Shown: in pieces, positions 52,801 to 61,254 of the stretch | Numbering within the stretch: the stretch's first letter is position 1 | Layout of the letters: every line of letters starts with the position of its first letter | Assembly: GCA_963780815.1 (NCBI GenBank) | Contig: CAWADG010000004.1 | Location: 496,001-560,000 of the forward strand | Reading direction: 5' to 3' | DNA from: VRUE01 sp963780815 | GTDB taxonomy: Bacteria; Actinomycetota; Thermoleophilia; Solirubrobacterales; 70-9 | Length of the DNA: 64,000 bases | Made by a program: the position numbers and the translations under genes | The notes under the pieces: model-generated | What the model saw: only the letters and a program-made list of their open reading frames with translations | The model's database searches: none | What the model was told of the DNA's origin: nothing

Positions 52801-54399
52801 CCCGCTCAGCTCCCTGGAGAATTCGGTGAACTGGGACGGGGCGGGGGCACAGAAGAAGACCCCGCATCTTATGTACCGTTCGCTTTCGGAGCTCTGGCAT
52901 CCTCCAATCGTGCAGGGTTCCTTCCCGAATTCGATATGCCAGGCGCCGTACAGTCCGCGTGGATTGATTTCCGCCCTGAGAAGGGCATGATCAGCGGTGA
53001 CTTCAATGATCTTGGCGTTTCGGAGGAGGGGAGGATCGGTGCTGGTGAATGCCTGATCTTTGCCGACGGCGATTCCTTCTTCTGTCTTGACCACAATCCG
53101 ATAGTGGTAGCGGGCGTTTTCGTTGAGAAGCCCGGTGAGCTGGGCTTTGACGTCCGTGTCGGAAGTGATCGGGCTGCCGACGGACGCTCCCGGAACGCAG
53201 GGCTGCTTCCCCTCGGAGTAATCGACGCCGAGCCCGTACTCGAAGAAGCATTCGATCACCGGCGGGGAGCCGTCGATTTCGATGTGCCCGTAGACATCTG
53301 CTCCCGTGGTGCTCACGTGGTCGGCTTTGTCCGTCCGCACTTTGGGCACCACGAATGGGGGGCCAAACACATGGATGACGGCGCCCGACCCCGAGTCCCA
53401 TACATAGACCTCATTGGTCGCTTCGTTGACCGCCAGCGAGTTGAACGACGGACCAAAGGTCCCATAGGTTTCGCCGAACGCGCTGAGAAGTTTGCCTGTT
53501 GGGTCATATTCCAGCACACGAGACCCGTCTGAGTTGATCATGAAAAGATGATCGTTCGCCTTGTCGACCGTCATCTGCTGGCCGACCGACCCTTTTTCGA
53601 CTTCGATGAATTTGGTGGCCTGCGTGTAATTCGACGCGGCCGTGTACTTCCAAACGCTGTTGCCGGCATTGACGAAGAGGTTGTTCTGTGAATCGAATGC
53701 CAGATAGCAGGGGGCGCCGTCCTGGTACCTGGCCGTATCGACCGGATTCAGCTGTTCACCCGCCTGGTTGTAACGGATAATGGCCCTGCCTTCGGCCATC
53801 GCTTCGGTGTTCCGGTTCGAGACCGCCATGTTCCCATTTGAGTCGACCTCGACCCAGCAGTAGTTCGCCGGGAAGCCACCCCAGAGTGGGAACGGGCTAC
53901 CCACCTGTTCCCCCGTGGGCTTGTAGGCTTCGATCGCGGTGTAGGGATGGCCGGGCGTGGAATTCCAGGGGTTGTCGAACGCGGCGACCACCCGACCCTG
54001 GGTGCTCGTGTTCGAATTGTCGACGGTTATCTGGGGTCGATCGGGTGTGGTGCCCTGTTCGCGAAAATGAGGCAGCGCAGTGACGCTTCCCGGCGTGCTC
54101 ATGTCGAATACGTAGAGGGGTTCGGTCCAACACACGGGAACCGAGTAGAGCTTTTCGGCCACCTGGTCGAAGCCGATTTTGGCGCCGCAGAACGCTCCCT
54201 GAAAGTTCGTTGACGTCGTCCCGTCAGGGCCGAAGTTGAACTCGACCGGCCGTTGAACGTCGGCCGATGCGGATGTCGCTCCGAGGCTGAGGACCAGTGT
54301 CGCCATCGCGGCGATGCATGCGACGATCATCGGCAACGTCACGCTTCTGCCTCCACTGACGCCTTCCATGGCCCTGCCTTCTCTTCCTTTGATCCCCAT
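49810..54399 (-). CDS. Giant secreted 'A-type' protein: NHL, FN3, TolB-like propeller with a second NHL region nested inside
   Basis: 1529 residues. Signal peptide, then an NHL-like region (~50-350, e.g. MTVDKANDHLFMINSDGSRV, NEATNEVYVWDSGSGAVIHV), FN3-like domains (~360-560, e.g. HYRIVVKTEEGIAVGKDQAF), and the signature CPNSLGRRLSGASKLSHCRG, YELVSAADAGG. A TolB/WD40-like propeller follows. It is interrupted after NVYVVRPGSGQPEFVGLMDD by ~260 residues of NHL sequence (PRDLAVNESNGAVYVVEQYS, VAVDQATGDVYVGDFSYGGV), then resumes (ADFQVTPNGDDAVFTSKVQL). The end is a basic two-Cys tail (CKKGMVRKHGHCVKRRSTRS). ATG follows the upstream B gene by 3 bp. Extracellular scaffold-like; no enzyme motif is seen. 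Confidence 0.85.
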   Translation of the reverse strand: MGIKGREGRAMEGVSGGRSVTLPMIVACIAAMATLVLSLGATSASADVQRPVEFNFGPDGTTSTNFQGAFCGAKIGFDQVAEKLYSVPVCWTEPLYVFDMSTPGSVTALPHFREQGTTPDRPQITVDNSNTSTQGRVVAAFDNPWNSTPGHPYTAIEAYKPTGEQVGSPFPLWGGFPANYCWVEVDSNGNMAVSNRNTEAMAEGRAIIRYNQAGEQLNPVDTARYQDGAPCYLAFDSQNNLFVNAGNSVWKYTAASNYTQATKFIEVEKGSVGQQMTVDKANDHLFMINSDGSRVLEYDPTGKLLSAFGETYGTFGPSFNSLAVNEATNEVYVWDSGSGAVIHVFGPPFVVPKVRTDKADHVSTTGADVYGHIEIDGSPPVIECFFEYGLGVDYSEGKQPCVPGASVGSPITSDTDVKAQLTGLLNENARYHYRIVVKTEEGIAVGKDQAFTSTDPPLLRNAKIIEVTADHALLRAEINPRGLYGAWHIEFGKEPCTIGGCQSSESERYIRCGVFFCAPAPSQFTEFSRELSGLEPGQTYHFRFVGENDQSGVGYGEEFVFHTFPLDPGGIDPCPNSLGRRLSGASKLSHCRGYELVSAADAGGYDVESNIVEGSTPLNAYPQASDRFLYTTSAGKLPGIAGNPVNLGTDPYVATREGEKGWVTRYVGLPATVPSANPFASTLSGADASLTDYAFGAPNHCSPCFADGSTGVPIRLPNGNLIQGMKGSINVPDPESAGKINVPLSADGEHFVFGSEQQFEPTGNDGALSLYDRDLATDATQVVSTMPNGSTMSGEPAELAISSDGSRILIGLPVAVDADGNTRYDLYMHIGTSSNSVLVADTADGVLYNGMTDDGTKVYFTSDEHLADDADSSPDIFRATIGPSSSSITRVSTGVGGTGNSDACEPPDEWNVSEGGPNCGALAFAGGAGVAAGDGTIYFMSPELLAGPSHGIQDEPNVYVVRPGSGQPEFVGLMDDSHIKPPPSPPRHPVITSNFGGSHTGPRDLAVNESNGAVYVVEQYSGRVSRYDSEGNPYPFTAGSGAGTNKIAGLSTGGGTETTIAVDNDASSPFHDDFYTRENSQTLNLYSSTGAQLGALTGFYEACGVAVDQATGDVYVGDFSYGGVRKFHPISNATPVTNANYEETTIRTQGMNPCQVAAGGGVVYASQWSQGPLRRYPMSSFSASGPELLGKQVTGQSKTMYVEPSTGDVYVEQGKQIAVYTADEEEELPDRFVGVGKLNEESLGVAVDGTNHHVYATKEEDIVAFGYEEVPYLLIDHPGVLHATEQSETHDSADFQVTPNGDDAVFTSKVQLAERSTDGNAQVYRYDAPDEQIGCVSCTPTNAITKSDAFLTSTGNNIDDKGRVYFTSLEQLTLRDTNRRTDAYEWEETSNGEGVLNLISTGTGVVNAALATVDSDGKNAYFFTRESIIPQDDNGPTMKVYTAREGGGLSYLPSRVPCQSADECRGPGTAVAPPPNVGTYEGDLGNLTHQKSKGCKKGMVRKHGHCVKRRSTRSNAKRSPHKRRGGQHG

Positions 54400-54402
54400 C
54401 GG

Positions 54403-57189
54403 CTAAGGCACCACCTTCGCGCGCAGCACATGGCGATGTCGCTTTTTCCGGGATGCCTTCACGCAGCCGCTCCCGAGCCGGCTGCGACGGTTGACCGTGA
54501 CCCCGTTCTGGCCCTGGAAGCTGATCAGCGCCTGGCCCTGCGTCCGGCAGTAGCTCTGGCTGCTGACGAGCAGCCCCTTGGCCCCCCCGGCGAGGTTCAG
54601 TTCGAACCTGGAGACGGGAGCGTCCGGGATCCCTTCGAAGTGGGTGCGAAGCGCTTCCGACTTGGTCGAGTCGATCGCCGCGTCGAGCTGGATGTCTATC
54701 TGTCCATGCAGATCGACCACCAGATCCGGGATCTCGTGACTCGACGAGCGCAGGATCACGGGTCCCATCAGCGGCCTGTCGAGCAGCGGGGATTCCGCCG
54801 TTGCCGAGCCGAGGATCGAGGCCGCGGGACACGCCCCCTGCGCGAACTGGACTCTGGTGCAGACATTGCCTATATGGGCGTTGTCGAGCAGGAGGGTCTT
54901 CGGCATGGTGACCGTCGTCCCGGCCAGGTCGGCTTCATTTGGGTTCATGGTCAGCACGGCCTGGATCGCGGGGTGGCCCCGTCTCTTGGTCGAGCCCTTG
55001 AGATTGAGCTGTAGCTTCGGCCCGAAGTCGAGCGCCGAGCAGTTGGCGACCTGGTAGAAGGCCGTCGAGTTCCCGGCCGCCCCTTCGTCGCCGAACAGCG
55101 CGCTGTCGATCGCGAAGGGGTCGCAGTTCGTGGGATTGCGCGCGAAGCCCGGTCGATCGAGGTTCACCAGGATCGAGCGCAGTCTCAGCGGAATCCCTTC
55201 GAGAATCTGCGGCATCGGGTCGGAGACGGTCGTGATCTGAGCGGTGGTGGGATTGACGTAGGCCGCCGCGCGGACCGCCACGACCCCGAGGTCATACGGC
55301 CCAGAAACCGCGGGGACGACGACCTCGAGGCTGACCGGAGCGCCTTTGTAGGGACCCGCCAGGTAGACCTTGCCGGGGCTGTTGAGAGGCCGGCTACCGG
55401 CCCCCGAGGCGGAGTTGGCCGTTCCGATCTGGCTGGCGACCGGACAGGCGGGTGTTTCCTCCTCCTGGCGGCCCGAATAGCCCGGTTCGGAAAGCTTGGC
55501 GATCGCCTGCGCCGGGCAGTAGGGCACACCCCTCAGCGACGCGAGGAACCCAGGAGGGGTCACAACCCTGAGCCCGCTCATGTTCTGGTTGCCGTCCCCG
55601 CGGTTGACCCTTATGCCCAGCGGAGTGAAGGCTCCGGCCGTGTTGTTCGGTGATCCCGCGACCAGGGTGGGGCTAAGCGGGCGTGTCGCACCCGGACAGG
55701 GCGACCCACCGGGGCCGCTGTCGATCGTGAAGGCGTCCGAGGAGGTGACCGGCAGGACTTCTGCTGCCCAGGGAACGAATTCGGATTCCACTGTGTAGGT
55801 GCCGCACTTGGTCGGCGTCGCCAGCAGCCCGCGCTCGGCTCCGAAAATGTGCACGTCGAACTCCTGAAGTGGGCTCTGCGGGAGATTCGTGAACTCGGTC
55901 ACGACCTGGCCCGTTTCGGGATCGAGCTCGACGCTCCCTTCCAGCTTTACATGCGTTTCGAACCCGTCGGCCGCGAAGATCAGGCGGTACTTGTTTCCAG
56001 GCCTCGGTTCGCCCAGGTACATCGCCCCGTCGATCGGGCCGGGAAGCGCGGAGCTGTCGATCCGCAGCGTTCCGATCTTCGAGCTCTGTGGGCAGAACGC
56101 GCCTTCGAGCGTGCCGATCGCACTCTCAGCAGCCGTGCACGCGGACTTGCCGTCGGCGGCATTGGGGTTCACCGAGAACCCCTTCGGGAGGGTGAGCTTC
56201 AACGACTTCAGCTCCGAGGCCGACGGAACGGTGGGACTCTGCGTTTGCGGCACGCGGGCGATGAGGTCGATGCCGGAGGGCGAGTCCGCGCTTTCGGTCG
56301 TCGGTTGAGCGACCAGGGACGGGTTGAAGGCGAGCAGATCGCAGCCCGTCGTGGGGCCCCAGCCGACCTCTGCGTGCACGAAGTCGTGGCTGTAGTAGGT
56401 GGCGTCGGCACTGGCCGTGATCGGCCCTTCGCAGGAGGTCGGGTTCTGCAGATACGGGGCGGGCGGGGCCGTTGCCCTGACCGGTTGTTCGAAGCAGGGT
56501 TCCGGGTAGCTTTTGAAGCAGCCGGACTGTTGGAGTCTCCCGGTGCCGAGCCGGTACTTGTTGTTTTCTTCGGCGGTCGGCACGCCCCAGATGCGAATTT
56601 GTGCTTCACGCAGGCCGAGCAGATGGAAGATGTCCGGCGTCGTCGCATCGAGGCCATAGTCCGAATCCGTCCGGGCACGGAGGATCGTGAAGACGGGGGT
56701 TGCGAGAATCGGAATCTTTGTCGACAGGAGTCCTGGCTCGCCGGGTCGCGGCTCCATGTTGTAGATCGGCTGAAGACCGAACAGGGCGGTCGCAAGCCCG
56801 ACCTGGGAATCGGGCGGACACTGGTAGAGGCCCAGTTGCGCCAGCGTGCATACCGGTACGGCGTGAGGGTTGCCGATGAAACCCGTCGGGAAGTGGATCG
56901 TGAAGCTTCTCGGATCCGTGCAGAAGCATTCGTTTTTCGTTTTCGTCGGGTCTTCTGCGGCTTCTGAGAATTCGATTTCCTTGGTGGAGAAGTTCAGCTT
57001 CGCGAAGACGTCGGGGTGGCCGCCGGCCTGGGCCGTCGTGCGTTCCAGTTCGAAGATCTGTATTTCGGGACCGGCGAGAGCCGGCGCGGCGAGAAGCGCA
57101 GCGAGGATCGCTGCGCCGAGCGCTGCAACGCCTGCTCCGACCGCGCGTCGCGGGAGAGCGCCTGACCTCGTCGATCGCCCGCGACTCAT
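54403..57189 (-). CDS. Large secreted protein, 'B-type' partner (copy 1)
   Basis: 928 residues, signal peptide AGVAALGAAILAALLAAPAL. Full-length paralogue of the 47103-49817 protein (shared anchors AGGHPD, SADSPSGID, GEPRPGNKYRLIFAADGFET, PGGSPCPGATRPLSPTLVAG, LAGPYKGAPVSLEVVVPAVS, PTNCDPFAID, and the ending QNGVTVNRRSRLGSGC). No database family comes to mind beyond an uncharacterised Thermoleophilia group. Its ATG overlaps the stop of the upstream propeller gene (ATGA, 57186-57189), a strict one-to-one coupling also seen in the second pair. Confidence 0.83.
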   Translation of the reverse strand: MSRGRSTRSGALPRRAVGAGVAALGAAILAALLAAPALAGPEIQIFELERTTAQAGGHPDVFAKLNFSTKEIEFSEAAEDPTKTKNECFCTDPRSFTIHFPTGFIGNPHAVPVCTLAQLGLYQCPPDSQVGLATALFGLQPIYNMEPRPGEPGLLSTKIPILATPVFTILRARTDSDYGLDATTPDIFHLLGLREAQIRIWGVPTAEENNKYRLGTGRLQQSGCFKSYPEPCFEQPVRATAPPAPYLQNPTSCEGPITASADATYYSHDFVHAEVGWGPTTGCDLLAFNPSLVAQPTTESADSPSGIDLIARVPQTQSPTVPSASELKSLKLTLPKGFSVNPNAADGKSACTAAESAIGTLEGAFCPQSSKIGTLRIDSSALPGPIDGAMYLGEPRPGNKYRLIFAADGFETHVKLEGSVELDPETGQVVTEFTNLPQSPLQEFDVHIFGAERGLLATPTKCGTYTVESEFVPWAAEVLPVTSSDAFTIDSGPGGSPCPGATRPLSPTLVAGSPNNTAGAFTPLGIRVNRGDGNQNMSGLRVVTPPGFLASLRGVPYCPAQAIAKLSEPGYSGRQEEETPACPVASQIGTANSASGAGSRPLNSPGKVYLAGPYKGAPVSLEVVVPAVSGPYDLGVVAVRAAAYVNPTTAQITTVSDPMPQILEGIPLRLRSILVNLDRPGFARNPTNCDPFAIDSALFGDEGAAGNSTAFYQVANCSALDFGPKLQLNLKGSTKRRGHPAIQAVLTMNPNEADLAGTTVTMPKTLLLDNAHIGNVCTRVQFAQGACPAASILGSATAESPLLDRPLMGPVILRSSSHEIPDLVVDLHGQIDIQLDAAIDSTKSEALRTHFEGIPDAPVSRFELNLAGGAKGLLVSSQSYCRTQGQALISFQGQNGVTVNRRSRLGSGCVKASRKKRHRHVLRAKVVP

Positions 57190-60157
57190 CGGTCAGCTCT
57201 CCTCTGAATCGAGTGACGATTTCTGTGCCGTTGCCTCTTGCGATGTCGAGTCCGATGGCGCCTCCCGTTTTGCTTTCCGCTCTTCTTCGGTCCAACCGTG
57301 ACGTTGCCGGGGGCGGTGAATTCGGTTCCGGTTCCGACTTTCGGATCACCGGCGGGGTGGCTGGTTTCGCCGTGGCATTCGTCGGCGGCTTCGCAGGGGA
57401 GCAGTTCGCCTTCGACGGGGAATCCACCGCCGACTCGCGCGTCGTAGAACTTGACGAAGGGCCCGTTCTGGTCCTGCGGGACGAGCGTGTCATAGGTCGA
57501 GAAGTAGAGGTCGCGACCGTCGCGGCTCATCGACTCCAATCCCACCACCTGCCCGGGATAGAACAGGGCTAGCTTCGGGAGGACGTCGCGGTCGCCGGTA
57601 CCGGCCCCGATCAGCTGCGGCCGACCGCCGGTGAACTCGTAGACGTCGACGATCCCGTCGGTGTCTCGAGGCGAGAGCGCGTCAGCTGTCGCAAAGGCCA
57701 CCCGCCCGTCGTCGGACATGAAGCGGCCGCTGTTGCTGGCCATCACGTCGGCGCTCTTGTAATTTTCCTCATTGGCCGGCGGGTCGAGTCGAAGAATATG
57801 TGGCGGTTCTCCGGTCGGGTTGCACGACGCGCATTCGATTTCGTCGGTCGCAGCATCGAACACGTACATCTCGGCCGCCCGTTTCAGGTTCCCGAAGTTG
57901 TCGTAGTACTGATTGTCATAGCCGGTCAGCTGGGACTTGGTCAGGAACGCGGCGTACTGGCCGTCGCTCGAGATCTGCGAGCGCAGTGTCGAGGTGCCCG
58001 GTTCGAGCGTCGTGACGTACTGAACGTGGCCATTCCAGATGTGGTAGATGTTTTTCTGGTTCTTGACTCCCGGGTTTTCGGGGTCGAGCTGCTCCGGGGA
58101 CAGGAAGTACACATCACCGGAGGCGGACATCCTGTCGTCCACATCGGGACGTTCGGTGTGCAGCAGTTGCACATCGCACTTTTCGGTCCAGTTGGCGAAG
58201 CAGTTGTCGCTCTCTCCCTCTCCCGCGCCGACCGAGATCAGTTTCACTTCGTCGGTGCTCTGTTCCCACATATATATGTCGGTGCTGCTGTCCGTGTCTT
58301 CAGATGTGAGCGCAAACGGAGAGACGAATGCGACCTTCGTCCCGTCGCTGTTCATTCCGAGCAATTCCACTCCGCTGCCCTTGGTGATTTCATAGGTGAC
58401 CGCGTCGTCAACCCGCATGTAGAGATCGACTCTGCCCCCACTCGCTTCCGTCGACATCAGGATGTGGGAGCCATCGTTCGAGATCGCGGGAATCCTTATG
58501 AACTCACTCGCCGGGCCGGCGTCCTGGGGGATCGGTTCGCCGTCTTCGAGTCGGGAGACGATTTCGATCGTGCTCCGATTCACGTCATTGTCATATACGG
58601 AGCCGGGCGCGACTTCCAGCCCCCCGGGCTTGAACGGGACGTCGAGCGATGAGAAGACAAAGTGCGAGAAGTCCGGCGACGGCTGTTTGTCTCCGGTCAG
58701 ATGGTCGGCTTCCGGGACAACTTTGAAGTTTGTCGGCCAGCGACCGAGGAATTTGCCGTCTGCGCTCCAGACGTATGGAAACGGGTCGGCTTCAAGACCG
58801 GTTTCGAATGAGAAGTTGGCTTTGTAATCGATGCATTTGGCCTGGGTCAGGCTGCACTGCCCGCGGAGCGATACGGCGGTTTCATCGCCCTTCAGCCCCG
58901 CGTAGTGGGTTTCCCAGCCCTGGGCGGTCCGGGTCGCCAAATAGCGGTCGTAGAGGAAATTCGGAGCTTCGACACCAGTCAGGCCGCCAAGTCCGCCGTA
59001 GAAGCCGAACCGCGGCGGTGAGGACTCGTATCCAGTGTTCTGATACCGCGGTTGCAATTCCGGGCCGGCGATCGTGGTTTCGAGCCTGTAGAAGAAGTCG
59101 CCCGGGAAGAACTGGATGCTGCCCGCGCGCGAGGGAGATACGAGCTCGTACGCCCGGCAGTCCGGGAGATAGTTCGCCCCCGTCTGCTGGCGCACATGGG
59201 AATTCGGACAGCCGGGCGGAGCGTAGTCAAACGTCGCATCTGCGCTGTAGGAGGTCCCAAATTGGTTGGTCGCGACCAGCCGGAAGTGGTAGGTGATGCC
59301 CGGCTGCAGTTCGGTGACATGTTCGACCACGAATTGAGGGGTCGCGCCCGCAGATAGCTCTTGTTCCGGCGTGCTCTGGCCGTAGCCGGCCGTTGCCCCG
59401 TAGTCGAAATGGTAGGTCGAGTCGAGGTTGAAGTTGTTGATATGGCCAGTGAGGTCAACGGTTTCCCCGAGGATGTTCGTGGGATTCAGGCTCGAGATCT
59501 GAGGCTTCGCCGGTGCCGTGAAGGTCCGGTCTTCTGCATTCGTCCTCCCGAGTTCGTTTTCGGCGACGAGGCGATAGTGATAGGTCCTGCCGGGCTGAAG
59601 CTTGTTGATGTCGATCGGGTTGACCGGGATATCCGATGTTCCGGACCCCGCGCTCTGGGATTCGGTTTCGAGGTCGTACTGTTTCTTGTCGAGGCCGTAC
59701 TGGAATTTGTAGGTCGTCGGCATTCCGTCGGGATTGAGCGACCCTTCCAGGGTGGCGGTGTTCGGCTCGAGGTTGCTGACGTCTCCCGTTTTCGCCTTCA
59801 ACACCGCGACGGTGTGGAGAACGTTGTCGACGGTGTGGTTCATGCCGTTGGAATTTCTGACCTTGATCCGGTAGTGGTAGTCGGACTCAGTGAACAGATT
59901 GGGCAGTTGAGCGCTGACATCCTGGTCGGACGAATATGTCGGGGAGGGGCTGCAGGCAGCTTCGCTGCCGTAGCTCTTGGTGAGCCCGTATTCGACGATG
60001 CATTCATTGACATCGGGGCCCCCTGCGAGGCCGACTTCAGCGTGTACGACCGCCGATTTGTGCCCCGCTTCCGCTTCTTCCACATTGATGTCGGGGATCA
60101 CTACGGGAGGCCCGAATACCGAGATAGAGTGTTCGCCGCCCTGGACATAGAAGCTCG
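57186..60157 (-). CDS. A-type secreted protein, 3' part after a frameshift: FN3 domains and TolB-like propeller
   Basis: About 990 codons in frame from the shift near 60158. They begin ASFYVQGGEHSISVFGPPVV, then FN3-like domains (YHYRIKVRNSNGMNHTVDNV, TYHYRLVAENELGRTNAEDR, TYHFRLVATNQFGTSYSADA), the signature CPNSHVRQQTGANYLPDCRA, YELVSPSRAGS, and a TolB/WD40-like propeller (FVFSSLDVPFKPGG, SDGTKVAFVSPFALTSED, SSDGQYAAFLTKSQLTGYD). The tail is strongly basic (RRHRTRHRKRQRHRNRHSIQ) without the two Cys of its relatives. It is the continuation of the 60037-61254 gene; together ~1,360 residues. Confidence 0.8.
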
Positions 60158-61254
60158 CCGTTGTTGGGTCCCCCGGTGTCGTCGAAGGCGATCGTTTCGG
60201 GGTCTGGCCCGAGTTCCGCGCCTGTTGCGATCGTTGGCCCGATCTTGTGCTGGTTGTCTTCCCCGTAGATTGCGATCCCTGTGCCTCCACCGATCAGGTA
60301 GACCCAGTTGTTATTGCCGTTGACGAAGCCTTGTTGGTACGCGTAGTTGTCACCATCTCTGGCGAACGGCTCGTATTCGCTGGGTAGCGAGTACTGTTCG
60401 TCGGGTCGCTGGAAGTCTTTGACCGACCACCAGCGCCAGGCACCCAGCGGTCGCCCGTCGGCGGTTTCAGCGCCACTGTCTCTCAGGAATGCGCCGTTTT
60501 CGCCCGCTCCGATGACAGCCTTTGGCGGGAAGTTGACCTCGGCGACGTGATACTGGAAAGCGAGTCGGACCTGGCCGACAAATTCGTCATGCGCGGGATT
60601 GCCGTCCACCGGGACGTACATATCGGCTTGGCCGCCCCCGGGCGCACCCCCAAAGACCCCCTGATTTTCGCGAATCGTGTAGATCGTGCCGTCCGGCGCG
60701 ACGGAGATCGAGTTCGCGGGGATGTCGGGGGTGGCAATCGGCGACGCCTGCGACTCATTGAGGGTTCCGAGGAACCGGCCGCTCGGAGCGAAGACGGCGA
60801 CTTCGCCGGTGAGCAGGTTGCGGTTGTGGTTCCTGACGTAGATGTAGCCGTTCGTGGGCCCTCCCGAGGAGTCGACAGCCGCGATCGGGTCGATGCCCAG
60901 GAAGAACGGCCCGAGCTGGCCCGCCGGCACGCGATCGCAATCGCTGGGGATGGTCGCGCATTCGAGCCCTCCGGCGCCGTCGATGATGTTGGTCCCCAGG
61001 GCCGAGAAGTTGACCGGGTTCCCGTTCTGGTCGAACTTGGCGATCACTTCCTGGCCTTCGAGGAAGACGATGAGGTTGCCTTCCGGGTCGACGCCGATCG
61101 GCTGCGGTTTGGTACCCGAGGCCAAAGTGATCTGTTTTTGGAAGAGCTGGGTGTACTCGGCATGGGCCGCGGGCGCGAGCAGGGCGCAGGCGACAAGGGC
61201 CAACAGCGTTCCGACGAGAATGCGGCGGGGCCGGGCCCCCGGTGCTCTACTCAC
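60037..61254 (-). CDS. A-type secreted protein, 5' part: signal peptide and NHL-like region, frameshifted near 60158
   Basis: A signal peptide (ILVGTLLALVACALLAPAAH) and NHL-like propeller sequence (LFQKQITLASGTKPQPIGVD, PEGNLIVFLEGQEVIAKFDQ, NGNPVNFS). Sense is kept to FDDTGGPNN. Then one extra base in AACAACGGCGAGC throws the frame, and the last ~40 residues (LLCPGRRTLYLGIR...) are nonsense. In the other frame the expected ASFYVQGG...VFGPP follows, as in the intact paralogue (NEVYVWDSGSGAVIHVFGPP). GTG at 61254 overlaps the end of the upstream gene by 8 bp. Confidence 0.78.
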   Translation of the reverse strand: MSRAPGARPRRILVGTLLALVACALLAPAAHAEYTQLFQKQITLASGTKPQPIGVDPEGNLIVFLEGQEVIAKFDQNGNPVNFSALGTNIIDGAGGLECATIPSDCDRVPAGQLGPFFLGIDPIAAVDSSGGPTNGYIYVRNHNRNLLTGEVAVFAPSGRFLGTLNESQASPIATPDIPANSISVAPDGTIYTIRENQGVFGGAPGGGQADMYVPVDGNPAHDEFVGQVRLAFQYHVAEVNFPPKAVIGAGENGAFLRDSGAETADGRPLGAWRWWSVKDFQRPDEQYSLPSEYEPFARDGDNYAYQQGFVNGNNNWVYLIGGGTGIAIYGEDNQHKIGPTIATGAELGPDPETIAFDDTGGPNNGELLCPGRRTLYLGIRASRSDPRHQCGRSGSGAQIGGRTR

